Below, piece after piece: positions 44,901 to 56,883 of a stretch of 64,000 nt of DNA. Under the pieces are notes generated by a model, which made no database searches, was not told the DNA's origin, and saw only the letters and a list, made by a program, of their open reading frames with translations. The stretch is from Emergomyces orientalis (Eukaryota > Ascomycota > Eurotiomycetes > Onygenales > Ajellomycetaceae): NCBI GenBank assembly GCA_002110485.1, contig MOWL01000067.1:2418001-2482000 (forward strand), read 5' to 3'. Numbering within the stretch: position 1 is the stretch's first letter; each line of letters begins with the position of its first letter. Made by a program: the position numbers and the translations under genes.

Positions 44901-46610
44901 GCTTCGGCGTTGGCAACCTAGAGGTTGAAATGTTCTGCGAAAGCCTGGGTTGCAAGGACCCATTGGAATTTCGAACAGAATTATAACTCGTGTTGGAAGA
45001 TAATGAAATCCCCGAACTGTAGGATTTGCGATGAGGGTCAGGAGTGGTCCTCGAGGAGGAAGGAGTGACACTTTTCCGCGGTATCATGGAAGGTGACTGG
45101 GCCGAAGAACGAGGTCGGGGAAGTACAATATCTTGCTGTGTTGGGGGAGTATGTGGCATTGGAGGAGGTTGGGGCATTAGTGACATTCGTTTCATACGTC
45201 TAGCATCTGTGGGGCTGATTGTTCGTGCCCCTAAGCCGTGAGCATGTGGTGGCATGACAGATATCCGTTTTGATGATGATGGCGTACTAGTCCGATTTAA
45301 CCCGGATTTGGCTGGAGTTCGAACAGCATTATTTGACGAAGACCTCAAGGGTTCTGACCCAGTAGACGGGATACTAAGGCTATCCCTGCTATCCCTGACC
45401 GTCCGGGAAGGTGGCTGTAGCGATTTTGCTTTCTGATACCTAGGCGTATTCAGGAACATCGAAGGCTCTGAAGGACCGCCAATCTCTAGGTTTTGCGAGG
45501 AGAAAGTCGGTTGGGCTGGACGATTCGCATCCGTTGTATTTTTCCTCGCCGATAAACTTGGTCTTCTTCGTGGGGGAACACGATCCCCATTGTCAGAAAT
45601 CAAACTTCCCGGTCCAATTGATTTTCTAGGCGGTCGCGTTGTTGTGATAGTAGAGGTAGGAGGAGGACCGTGGCTTAGACGTCGTGGGCGAGGTGCAGTC
45701 GGTGCTTGAGGTTGGGCATTTCCATTCACTCCAGTTACACTCCCCACCGTGCTCCGTGAAGCATTGCTTTCCCGTCGAGCCAGCTGCCCTGTGCGGACAT
45801 GGTTCCCATTTTGTGGTGGCTGTTGGCTTGACCATCGCGGCGTCGATCGTGGAGCCAGAGGTTTCGAGTCATAGTTGCTACCCGCAGGAAGAGGGAAATG
45901 GCTCAAACTTGGCTCTTTCGACATGATACTGTTATGGAAATCGTCGAAACTGATTGGCGTAAGGAATTCACTGCTATTGGGGGGAGTCTGACTCTCATCC
46001 TTCAATGAAGCACTGGCCGTTACTGAGCCGAAACTCAAACGGGAGTTCGAGTTTCCCGTGTGTCCATGGGATGTAGAGGGTTGTATGGAAGGGTTTTCGG
46101 AATGCATATGAGGATTCGAATAATTGGTGAAAGGCCTTGAAAATAATAGTGACAAGGGACCACGGTTAGTTCACTGACAAACCCTACAAAAATAAAATAA
46201 TGAAAAATGAAAAACGCAAAACTAGGGATTAGAAAAGAGAAATACCGTTTCGTAGGATCTCCATTTCGCGAACCAACAGTCGGGTTCTGCTCCCTAATCG
46301 ATTGTCTCCTGCGAGTCGGGGCAGCACCAGCAACGCGCTGCTCCGTGTTATTTCTAAAAGGCAACGAGCTAGAATTGGAGCTGTCTGTGATACTACCCGA
46401 AGACGAATTTTTCTGCATCTTTCGCGAGGGAGGAACCTCCGCTGCTTGCACGCGCCTGTTAGTCTTCGCGGACTGTGTTTTGGCTGAAGCGTAAGACTTT
46501 GGCAGAACGGGCATATGCCTACCTCCAGAGCCAGAATCATCGTTGAGGGGAGGATTGGAGGAGGATTTTGGCTGAGGAGCCCGTTGCGGCATGGCTTTTT
46601 GTAAAGGCAT
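41927..46610 (-). CDS. DYRK-family protein kinase, Pom1-like
   Basis: Dual-specificity kinase that in fission yeast forms cell-end gradients setting polarity and division size. Four exons (46610-46246, 46135-43153, 43090-42020, 41938-41927) give 1476 residues. About 1050 residues of Ser/Thr/Pro-rich disorder precede the catalytic domain (about 1063-1361). Kinase marks are GKGSFGQVVRC at G1069, VAVKIIRNKKRFHQQALVEV, HCDLKPENVLL with D1188, DFGSSCF, and the DYRK loop YTYIQSRFYRSPEV, which has the autophosphorylated YxY. A DYRK homology box precedes it (YDDERGDYNIVIGDH). The last four codons are inferred: a GTAAGC donor, a perfect TACTAAC branch site and a CAG acceptor give a tiny final exon ending KTR. 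Reading through instead adds VS and stops at 42011. The upstream in-frame TTG codon is not a start. Confidence 0.9.
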
Positions 46611-47046
46611 TTTCGTTGCTTTGTTTGTGTGGGGAAGTACCGAAGAGCGTCGACGTCCACGAGCCAACCAAATATCCTATTTTAATTTATATGCCACCAA
46701 AAGTATACTGTCTCCTCTTCTTCCACCAGATGCCCCCCAAACCAAACCCAACCTACTGTCTTTCTCTCACCTCGTGACGGGCGACCGTCAATCAACCACT
46801 GGGCACGATGGAATATGGGACGACTTTCTCGAACTGTCAATACATCCAGAAATGTAGGGAGGGCAAAGGGGACGAGCAACAGGGTCGCGATTTTTGAGGA
46901 TTCGCTACCGATCCATCGCTGTACATCGAACCTTCATGGGTGAGATTCCTCTGGGCCAAACGAATGTAGAGAAATCGACAAGGGCTAGGGTAAGGGGAGA
47001 CAAGAGAACAGATCAACTGTTCACTCGTGGGGATGGTATGGGTGTC

Positions 47047-47091
<45 letters not shown>

Positions 47092-47806
47092 TGTGTGTGT
47101 GTGTTTGTGTTTGTGTGTGAGTGTGGTGGTTGTTGGAGAGTGAAATGAGACGTTGGGATGGTGAGTTGAGGTTGATGTGAGCAGTTACTAAGAATGGAGG
47201 CGGTATTACCCAGTAGACAGAGCTTGGTCGTTAGGGAAACCTCCAGGCTAGCCTTGCCCCCCTATGAAATGCCCACCAAACTCTTGGAATTGCGAGTGAT
47301 GCTATGTTCAGAATCTGGATAATGGGGTGCCTAGATACTCTCTGTATGTCGTTATATATGATTTATGCATCTAAACCACAATTCAATCATCTATGAAGCC
47401 TCTCGTCTGCGTTGAGTTCCAACTTCTCGTTCTCATCTGGTGTTCCTCGAGGTTGTTATCTTTTTTTTTGATTTTCCACCCCCTGGAGGGTTGCCGTGTC
47501 TTGGCACGCATCCGGCTTGGGACTAGCGCTGTTCTCGAACAAAACTACGACTGTCAACATGTCAGGGGCAGATTGGGGGCAATGTATGGCATACTTGACG
47601 TGTTTGACTGTGTTGACTTGTTGATATATTTCAGTACCTAGTCTATAATATAATATATCACAATATTTACCCATAACTACATTGTTTTGTTTTCCCGTCA
47701 TCAGAGATAGTAAACAGATTAAGAAACTAAATTACAACATTCGCTCGCACGCTCAGTAAATATATAGCAAAAATCATAACAAACTATGTATTGCTCGGAC
47801 ATTTTA
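46611..47806. other. Intergenic, kinase promoter and SLU7 3' side
   Basis: Includes the GA/GT compound microsatellite at 47051-47105. No motif-bearing frame was found. Confidence 0.55.
47051..47105. repeat. Compound microsatellite (GA)n(GT)n
   Basis: About nineteen GA units run into about eight GT units, the same arrangement as at 761-801 but longer. Confidence 0.9.
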
Positions 47807-49219
47807 TTATCGAACCAGCTCATCCTTACCAAGAAACGTCGCCATTGGATCAGCAGCTGCACTTCTCGATTTCTTGTAGGCTTCCAGCTCCTCCTCAGTA
47901 ACCCCTTGCTGCATTTCCTTGAGGGTCCGCTTCCCGAGGTTTGTTTCCGCAGTATGTTTATCACGCTTATATTCCCTCTCTGCTTTTTCTTCTTCCTGCC
48001 CAGCCTTTTCCATATCGTTGAGTAGCATATTTTGAGCTTCCTCGAACGCAGTTTTCCCTTCCTCTCCTGTACAGTAGCTGTTCTTCACTGTAGAATGACA
48101 ACACGCATAGCCCCATACAAAATTCGACCACCAGCTGCCCCATACTGAAGTGTGGTTGTTGATGAGTATATCCTCAGCATATCTCGACTTCGCAACCATT
48201 TTCGGCTCGCCCTTAATAGCGCCAGTCTCGTCATATTCAACAAATCGCTCGTTCTCGATAACTGCAGCATCGCGCAAGGGAGCTGCTTGTAGATGTTTCT
48301 CGCCACCATACTTCTCCAGTAATGCCTGCCGTTGAGCCCTGCGTTTTTTCTCCACCTCCTCCGCTTCCTTCTTTCTGAAGTACTCTCCCGATGTAGGATT
48401 TGCCTGGATATGCTGTCTATCTTTATCGCCACGCTCCTGTGATTCCCACGCATAGCGCTGCGCCCGCTCAAATTCAGCTGCGTCTCCCGACGCTCGAATA
48501 AAATTTTCTTCCGCTACAAGAGCAGCAGCTAGATCAGACTGTGCGCCCATATCCACCATCCTGCGGGTTTTGGGGTCGTATTTTGCAGAGTCAAGATCTA
48601 AGTTGAGGAGGTATTTGGCAGTATCTTCTCGTATTCGAAGATTGCGCGTCGCGGTACTCTGTTGCCGGCCCATATCAGACTCCTCAGCATATCTAGCCTC
48701 CTCCTCAGCACCATCCTCCCCTTCATAATCTTCCTCATCGTTATCGCCGGTTTGTAATTCTTTCCGTTCCGCACGTTCTTTCGCTTGTCTCTTCAGCGCT
48801 TCCAGCTCTTCATATTCGTCTACTACATTCCGATATTCCGACGCATCATAGCCGTTCCATCTATCCCGCTTCGCATCCCAATCGAGGTCCACTTTTTGAA
48901 TCTCCTCATCGGGCTGTATATCCTGTCCAGTCCACTTCGCTCCCAGTTTTCTAGGTCGGCTCAGGCAGTCTTTCACTTTGTGGGACATGGAGCCGCAATT
49001 TTCGCATGCGCCTTTGCGGTATTTGCTCGCTGCTGGTCCTACACGTTTCCCTCTATCGTACCATTTTTGCTGGTCTGTTTTGGACTTTTGGAGACGCTGA
49101 TGCTCGAGGTAGTCGTTTGCGGAAGACTCGTCGTCGACGTAGAAAGGTTTCTTGGAGATGAAAGCGGGAATGTACTCGTTGCGCTCCTTCGCCGCCACAT
49201 CGGTTGGTCGTCGAGACAT
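47807..49219 (-). CDS. slu7: Pre-mRNA splicing factor Slu7
   Basis: Second-step spliceosome factor that helps select the 3' splice site. Single exon, 470 residues. Starts at MSRRPTDVAAKERNEYIPAF, which is the conserved N-terminus; more upstream in-frame sequence lacks similarity. The CCHC zinc knuckle is C72-x2-C75-x4-H80-x4-C85 (ACENCGSMSHKVKDC). Other family blocks are LDWDAKRDRWNGYDASEY, REDTAKYLLNLDLDSAKYDP, DAAEFERAQRYAWESQERG and VWGSWWSNFVWGYACCHS. The C-terminal half is highly charged with long helices. It is divergent from REV3 across 430 bases. The intronless structure is notable for a splicing factor of this length among intron-bearing neighbours. Confidence 0.96.
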   Translation of the reverse strand: MSRRPTDVAAKERNEYIPAFISKKPFYVDDESSANDYLEHQRLQKSKTDQQKWYDRGKRVGPAASKYRKGACENCGSMSHKVKDCLSRPRKLGAKWTGQDIQPDEEIQKVDLDWDAKRDRWNGYDASEYRNVVDEYEELEALKRQAKERAERKELQTGDNDEEDYEGEDGAEEEARYAEESDMGRQQSTATRNLRIREDTAKYLLNLDLDSAKYDPKTRRMVDMGAQSDLAAALVAEENFIRASGDAAEFERAQRYAWESQERGDKDRQHIQANPTSGEYFRKKEAEEVEKKRRAQRQALLEKYGGEKHLQAAPLRDAAVIENERFVEYDETGAIKGEPKMVAKSRYAEDILINNHTSVWGSWWSNFVWGYACCHSTVKNSYCTGEEGKTAFEEAQNMLLNDMEKAGQEEEKAEREYKRDKHTAETNLGKRTLKEMQQGVTEEELEAYKKSRSAAADPMATFLGKDELVR

Positions 49220-49649
49220 GTTGACAGGGTGGAAAATAAAAGTGCCTCCGTATAGTTCACTCTGCTGCAATTCAGGTAGCTGTGAAAAAACTAGTTTCTT
49301 TCTTGACAGGTGTTGAATTAGAAGTTGAAGTCGAAGTGAAGATGATTGTCTGATGAAAGCCGATTTCAAAATCGAAGAACCTCCAACAAGATATTGAAAC
49401 ACGTGACATGGCGCCACCCCGTCATCGCCTTAATCTCATCGCGTCGTATCAGATGCAACGACCCTAGCCTAAAAGACAACAACACGCCAACAACAAACAA
49501 ATAATAATAACAGTGAGCTGTTGGTTTGGATCATACAACCATTTGGGTTCACGTTCGCTTCTACATTATCATCTCGTTTATGAATATCAAATATCACATA
49601 CAAACGCAAAGCAATGTCTATCCCCGTGTTGCTTACGACCAGCTAGCAG
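49220..49649. promoter_or_regulatory. Divergent SLU7-REV3 promoter
   Basis: Only 430 bases separate the two divergent starts. CACGTG is at 49400-49405, roughly mid-way. A shared control region is plausible; the sequence alone does not show co-regulation. Confidence 0.5.
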
Positions 49650-52600
49650 ATGGAAAAATTTCAGGTTCTGCTGAATTGCATTGATCACTACCAGGCAATC
49701 CCGACAAGTTTTGACCCTCAACTTCCTGTCAATGCTGGTCCAGTTCCCAAAAATGCACGCCCAAAGGTCCCCATCATCCGAGTTTTCGGGGCGACGGAGA
49801 CGGGGCAAAAAGTTTGCGCTCATATACATGGCGCATTTCCATACCTATACATCGAGTATCAGGGAAGCTTAAATCCAAAAGAAGGTTAGAGAAGCAATCT
49901 GAAAAGAAAAATTTTGCAAGGTTGTCTCATTATGGAATTTTTTTTGCCTAATATTCTCCAGTAAATACTGCCATGCGTACTCTTCACTTGTCCATCGATC
50001 ACGCCCTGGCAGTGAGCTATCGCCGAAATGCATATGAAAAGAAGACGGCGTATGTCGCCCACATCACCCTCGTGAAGGGTGTTCCTTTTTACGGCTACCA
50101 TGTCGGATACAAGTTCTTTTTCAAGATATACCTGTTCAACCCTATGAATATGACGCGTCTTTCCGACCTGCTGAGGCAAGGCGCTGTGATGAAACGTGTT
50201 CTTCAGCCGTACGAGAGCCATCTGCAATATTTGGCACAGTGGATGTGCGATTACAATTTGTACGGCTGTGCGTACCTGAAGAGCAGCAAAGTTACATTCC
50301 GGGCACCGATACCCACCTATCTCGAAAACTCGACACATATTTGGCATGACCGTTCTATCCCAGCGGGCGCCATTTTGGATAATTCGGCATTATCACGACA
50401 GAGCCATTGTGATTTAGAAGTTGACATCCACGTTCAGGATATTATAAATCGTTTCGAAGTTAGGGAGCGGCCGATACATCAGGATTTTGTGGAAATGCTT
50501 CAGCCTTTAGTAGTTCCAGACAAGAAGCTGGTACCCAGTTTGGCTGGGTTATGGGAAGAAGAAGCCCGACGAAGGAGGAGCAAGCTTAATCCCTCCGATG
50601 TGGAGAGCAGCAGCGCTTTCCATCCTGAAGAGCTGGTTTCCATGTCTGCGGATTCTAGGAATGCGGGTCCTGGCGGCTGGGTCCATGAGGAGGAGTATAG
50701 AGCAAAAATGGAGGCTGTTGCAAATGAGGAACATCTTGGGCGAAAGCCGACTTTCACGGATTTTGTTGCTACGACGCCTTTCGAAGCGGCTATTCGGACT
50801 GCTTTGAGTAGTGTTGAAGACCTGTTTCCTGGTAATATACAGGCCGCGCAGCCCGAGGATTTAGGATTGGATGATACAACGCCGGAGGAGTCGAGGGCAC
50901 ATGTTGAGGTAGACGAAACCCTTATACTCCCTCCTGGACAAGAGGACTTTTTTTCTTATGATTCAGATGATGATGGTGCGAATGACTCCTTTTTGCATGA
51001 GCAAGAAGCTGAGATTGCAAAAGACCTGGAGCCCAAAGCCACCGAGGATCCCGCAAATCCTTTAGACTCTTACGATCAAAATGGTTCGAATGGGGGCACT
51101 GAAGCTGTGGTTGAAGAACAGAAAGATTTGTCAGAGCTGAAACGCGACGGTGTTCGGCCATCTACTAATTTGATTAACAGCCAGGATGATGTTTTTGAGA
51201 TCGACGAAGAGTTTATTAGTGACATAAATGCCCCTCCGAAAGTTTCAAAACGCCCAAATCCATCTGTAGGTGAGACGGATGGGGAGAATAAACGGCTGAA
51301 ACTAGGCAATGGTAGCAAGATTCCAGTTATCGTGGGTGCGGCTCACGATAGTACATCAAACAGCATCACGATGAAAGCCATCCCTTTGGATGAATCTACG
51401 GAGCTAGAATCCATATCCGTTAATCACCCACCTTCATCGCAACTCAAACAATCTCAAAAGCCTACCAGAAGTAATAACGCAAATAAACGAATCTCCTTCC
51501 ATGTAGTTAAGGATCCGCATGATCCCGCAACCATTTCAAGATTGAGTCAGCAGGATAATTTGTCCCAGAAATCACAAATGCAGGGTTCAAAGCAAGCCTC
51601 GAGCCAATCGGTCACCGTTCCGGAATCAGAGACTACCAGGCAGACCTCTGACAATTCTTCCAAGTTAAATCTGCCAGGGTCGCCTTCATCCGTCTTGGAG
51701 CCTCAGCGAAGCCTCTACGAATCATTCAATATACCACAAAAGCATAAACTTTTTAGTTTCATTCCACGCTGCCCCCCAGTGTCTGAAGTGCTGGCGACAA
51801 TGCACGACGATGGCCGACCTTCGATTATTTACCAAGGCCCTCATTATAGCAATGAGGAGGACGTCCCTGATCGTGCACGGGAATACGCGGGAAGGGAATT
51901 CAAACTAGAAAGCACCACAATACCTTATCTGCCTCCGTTCGATCCGACTGGACATTCTCCCGCGTTGTTCGGAGACAAGCCGCCTGTAATTATTAATGGA
52001 GATGCTCTCGAACAGGAAAACAACAAGCTCCGCAAACCTTGCTCACTACGGACCTGGGAATTTGAACCCATTGCACCAAGCCGTAGTGAAGTTGTAGAAT
52101 GGTTTGAGGATGAAACTCAGAAAGTCAAGGATGCTAAAAAGAACGATGCTGCTACACAAAAGTCTGCAACTTCTGCCCTTTCTCAGATAGAAGGACCAAC
52201 TCCAAAGGATCGCCATGGTTTCAAGTATTCTCAGAAAAAGCCGTCGAGAAATGCACGACAAGAGACTCAATATATGAGCGTGATGAGTCTTGAGGTTCAT
52301 GTAAATACCCGTGGCACTTTGGTTCCGAATCCGGAAGAGGATGAAATTTCTTGTATTTTCTGGTGTGTGCAGAACGGCGAAACTGACATTGATGACAACG
52401 ATGATTCCGGTGGCATGACTACAGGGATCATTGCCCTAGCAGAAAAAAGCCTCGCAGCTAAGATATCTGCTACCACGGTATCTGAATTCGATGAGGAGCC
52501 GATGGAGCTTGATCTTTTAACGAAGCTGGTTGACGTTGTAAGGCGGCGTGATCCGGATATTCTGACAGGCTATGAAGTACATAATAGCTCATGGGGCTAT

Positions 52601-54823
52601 CTCATTGAAAGGGCTCGGTACAAATTCGACTATGATCTTTGTGACGAGTTGTCTAGGGTGAAAACGGATGCTCATGGGCGGATTGGCAAAGAGAATGATC
52701 GCTGGGGCTTCAATCATACGTCTTCAATTCGTATTACTGGCCGGCACATGATAAACATATGGAGAGCGATGCGTGGAGAACTAAACTTGCTTCAATATAC
52801 CATGGAAAACGTAGTTTTCCATCTCCTTCACCAACGCATTCCACATTACGCCTTCCAAGATTTAACGAAATGGTTTACGAGCAAGAAGCCTCGGGATATT
52901 TCAAAGGTGATCAATTATTTTGTCTCGCGAGTTCAGCTGGATCTGAAAATCATAGAGTCGAACGAATTGGTTTCCAGAACTAGTGAGCAAGCTCGAATAT
53001 TGGGAATCGATTTCTTCTCCGTCTTCTCGAGAGGATCCCAATTCAAGGTCGAATCGCTCATGTTCCGAATCGCGAAGCCGGAAAATTTCATCCTCATCTC
53101 CCCAGGCCGGAAACAAGTTGGACAGCAAAATGCACTTGAGTGCCTGCCTCTTGTGATGGAGCCGCAAAGCGATTTCTACACCAGCCCACTTTTAGTCCTC
53201 GATTTTCAATCGCTCTATCCCAGTATCATGATCGCTTACAATTACTGTTACTCGACCTGCCTGGGAAGAGTTGTGAATTGGCGGGGTCAAAACAAGTTGG
53301 GATTCATTGATTTCAGGAGGCCAGCAGGCCTCCTTGAACTGTTCAAGGATCAAGTCAACATCGCCCCCAACGGTATTATGTACGCCAAGCAAGAGATCCG
53401 CGGATCCTTATTAGCGAAAATGTTGGTCGAAATTCTTGAAACCAGAGTTATGGTCAAGGGTGGTATGAAGGCTGACAAGGACGATAAGTACTTGCAACGT
53501 CTACTTAATAACCGACAACTAGCGCTGAAGCTGATCGCCAACGTCACGTACGGATATACATCTGCTTCATATTCTGGTCGAATGCCATGTGCAGAAATTG
53601 CGGATAGTATCGTTCAAACAGCCAGAGAGACGCTGGAAAAAGCTATTGCTCTGATACATTCTGTCGAGCGATGGGGTGCAGAGGTAGTATACGGGGACAC
53701 CGATAGTATCTTTGTTTATCTCAAGGGACGTACGAGAGATGAGGCCTTTGACATTGGTGAAGAAATTGCAAAGACCGTCACCGAGTCAAATCCCCGCCCT
53801 GTCAAGCTCAAGTTCGAGAAGGTTTACCATCCGTGTGTCCTCTTAGCGAAAAAGCGGTATGTCGGGTACAAATACGAGAGTCGCTCGCAGAAGGAACCGG
53901 ATTTTGATGCCAAAGGGATCGAAACTGTCCGTCGGGATGGGACACCTGCAGAGCAGAAAATCGAAGAGAAAGCGTTGAAGATTCTGTTCGAGACGGCCGA
54001 TTTGAGTCGAGTGAAGAGCTATTTCCAGAAGCAATGCGCTAAAATCATGCAGGGCAAGGTATCTATTCAAGACTTCTGCTTTGCAAAAGAAGTGCGACTT
54101 GGTACCTACAGCGATCGAGGGATGCCGCCTCCCGGTGCCTTGATCAGTGCCAAGCGGATGCTGGAAGATCCAAGGACAGAGGCGCAATATGGGGAACGAG
54201 TTCCTTATGTGGTGGTTTCCGGTGCACCCGGTGCGAGGCTTATTGACCGCTGTGTACCCCCGGAGGACCTCCTACACGATTCTCAGCTTGAGTTAGACGC
54301 AGAGTACTACATTTCCAAAAACCTAATCCCACCACTCGAGCGAATTTTCAACCTCGTTGGCGCCAATGTTCGACAATGGTATGACGAGATGCCCAAATAC
54401 CAGCGTGTTCGGCGAATAGATGGCGGGGGATCCAATGCCCCCACAAGTAAGGAGGGGCTACTCTCAATGAAAAAGACATTGGAGTCATATATGAAATTGT
54501 CTTCGTGCGTTGTCTGTCGGGAGAAATTGGATGAAGGCGAGGAGCAAATTTGTAACGATTGTTTTCGGGACGGTCACGTTTCGCTGCTGCACATGAAGAA
54601 TAGGCTGATGAGGGAGGAGCGGAAGGAAGTTTATCTACAGAAAATATGCCGCTCGTGCATGGGCGTTTCGTGGGCTGAAGATGTTAGGTGTGATAGTAAG
54701 GATTGTCCTGTTTTCTATACGCGGACTAGACAAGGGTCTCAGCTCAGGAGTACGCGAGCGGCTGTTGAGCCTGTCATTAAGGTTCTTGAGGACCAGAGTG
54801 AGGAGGGTCCGTTGAGTTGGTGA
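49650..54823 (+). CDS. rev3: DNA polymerase zeta catalytic subunit Rev3
   Basis: Family B translesion polymerase, extending past DNA lesions with Rev7 and Pol31/Pol32; the main source of damage-induced mutation. Two exons (49650-49884, 49962-54823; intron 77 nt) give 1698 residues. The start MEKFQVLLNCIDHYQA is the conserved N-terminus. The N-terminal domain is followed by a long low-conservation linker (about 250-650). Polymerase motif A is LDFQSLYPSIMIAYNY (D1159), motif B is LIANVTYGYTSASYSG, and motif C is YGDTDS (Y1322). The C-terminus has two cysteine clusters: CysA from C1594 (CVVCREKLDEGEEQICNDC) and CysB from C1641 (CRSCMGVSWAEDVRCDSKDC). CysB in this family binds a 4Fe-4S cluster and the Pol31 subunit. 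All catalytic aspartates are present, so it looks active. Confidence 0.97.
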
Positions 54824-54946
54824 TGTTTGTGATTATGATGACGCGGTTTATGATTTTAACTTTGTTTTGTATTTCGATTTCTTGGTTTGAAGCGTTGAGA
54901 TGTGCCTAAGTGAAACCGCTAAACTACTCAAATGATATACCCGAAC
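54824..54946. other. Short convergent spacer
   Basis: Only about 120 bases between the convergent stops of REV3 and the deaminase-fold gene, so the two transcripts probably overlap at their 3' ends. Inference from spacing only. Confidence 0.5.
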
Positions 54947-56005
54947 CTATAATATATATGTCTGTATGCTATAAACAATCCGACACATCCACCTTAATCC
55001 ATGCTGGTGACAAAATCCGGGGCTGCCTTTGAGCTGCTTGCAACCCTTCCCAGATCGAGGCCTATCACAACCAATGGGACATGAAGCAGATGAGTCAAAC
55101 TGCCATGCGAAATATGGATCAGTGTCATTTGTCAGGACCTCTGCTATGAGTTTCGAGGACGAGGGCAGATCATATGAATGTTCAAAAATCTCCCGTGATA
55201 AAATGTGAATCTGACCCCATCCCATTCTAATCAACGTTTCTATAGATGTCCCATAGACATATTCTCTGAATCCAGCCCAACGGATGGCAGCATCGCACTG
55301 AATTCGGTTTTGCGGGAAAAAAAGACAAGTCAGAACTAGTGATATTTTAATTTTGGATTCCAGTAGTAATGGGGATCATGAGGGTGATGGTGATACTGGG
55401 AAGGAGGAGAAATAGTGAGTTTAATATACCATTGGACAACTTTCAGCATTGGTATAAAGAGTAAAATCCGAGAATGCCTGCAGCGCCTGGATGGGTGTCA
55501 TTTTGAATGGACCATTCTTGTCGGTTAAGATGCTGGTGCAGTTCGTTATGGCCGCAATCTCACCTGTCAGTTGAGGGGATAGGTATGAGCCGAGAATACC
55601 AAAGACGAATAGGCGTTGTTAATTCAGCTGCTCTCTGGATCTGCCATAGAGCTGACCTGAGGAGCAACGTAAGGAATAGGAAAACATAGGCAGTTTACCG
55701 TGCAAAGCTGGATTTCCGCTTTTTCTATTTTCGTTTACACCAAAGCAAATCAAGTCGCCCAGTTCTCCCGGAGCGGTATGATTCACAATGACCGTTCCGA
55801 ATGCAGCGACGGGACATGGCGAGCCCAGGTCAGAGAGTGCTTGGTTGGCTTTGCGCATCCAGTATGCCCGCGTCGTGAATGGAATTCCATCCATGCTAGA
55901 TTCGGGGTCTGCAAGGACATATTGGATTCCAGTCGAAGCACTTACATGAAGTGCCCCCCTGGCCGAGGTAGAGGCCAACATTAGGAGAAAGAAGCTGAGA
56001 AACAT
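54947..56005 (-). CDS. Secreted cytidine/deoxycytidylate deaminase-fold protein
   Basis: Three exons (56005-55699, 55563-55430, 55297-54947) give 263 residues. The first ~18 residues (MFLSFFLLMLASTSARGA) look like a signal peptide, so the protein likely enters the secretory path. The zinc site is H102-G-E104, with E104 as the catalytic proton shuttle, plus SCPMC at C145 and C148; the second pair spans the exon 2/3 boundary. Other blocks are ADPESSMDGIPFTTRAYWM, LTLYTNAESCPM-like sequence, AAIRWAGFREYVYGTS and MGWGQIHILSREIFEHSYDL. The C-terminus is Cys-rich (CPIGCDRPRSGKGC). Relatives are widespread in ascomycetes and unstudied; the substrate (free nucleoside, guanine-type or other) is not determined. 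All introns keep frame. Confidence 0.88.
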
Positions 56006-56883
56006 GTTGATACAATAGATGTGCAGCTCAGGTGTATGAAAGTTGATAAAAATCCTGGTAGAACGCCTTGGGAAGTGTGTATACGTATCCTTTTGAGGCT
56101 CTGGAGGCCTGGACAATTGTTCTCTTTGCTTCAGTCTTGGTGAGTGTTTTTAATTCCTGGTTTTTGTGTCTGAATTTCACTCAGAACTGTGCTATAACTA
56201 CAGCATTTGCTTCAGGAATTAAGAATTATAAGGACTTCCCAGATCAAAGTCTTCTCATTGTGAAAAATCATATTTTTGATGTCAAATTCAAGCACATATT
56301 TCCATTGAGATCTGCTTTGTCAATTGCTTGTTTCACACTGTTGCACGCTGTGACATTCTGCTTAAGGCCTGTTCTCTGTGCCATGTACAAACTGTTGACT
56401 TGGAAACTGGAATCATGATTTAATTCATGATCTTAAATCTGCCCCACCCTTTTTTTTTTTTTTTTTTTTTTGCCCCGCTCGTATGTATATGCAATCTTTA
56501 TCACAAGAGGGGTGATAATGACAATCCATAGGCGCCCCACAAGGAGCTAGTTTCATTTTGCACAGAATATCAAGATTCATATTCCTTGTACCTCAGCCTC
56601 AGGGGACCGATTTAATATTTACACTGGCTTGCAGCCGAAGAATTTAGAAAAAGCGGTAAACTAATTGGTGTATTCATGGCGAGGCTGATCCGGCACCAAA
56701 CTAAATCAATTTAGCAGACTTTCCGTGAACCTAATGTATGACCATGGAAAGGCAAATTAACGGGCCGCCCGTGTTGCGCAAGGGGGTTCCATCGACCTGG
56801 AGTAATATTTACGGAGTTAGAAATATATAAAACCCCACCACAGTTGCAGTTAAAGTGGTCATCCCGCTCAACAATTGACACTA
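56006..56883. other. Divergent spacer with T23 tract
   Basis: Upstream of both the deaminase-fold gene and the dehydrogenase. T23 at 56450-56472. A 116-codon hydrophobic frame at 56068-56418 begins with TTG and was not accepted. Confidence 0.5.

Noticed and set aside
56068..56418. A 116-codon hydrophobic plus-strand frame
   Set aside because: It begins with TTG, has no internal family motif, and lies in the promoter of the deaminase-fold gene.
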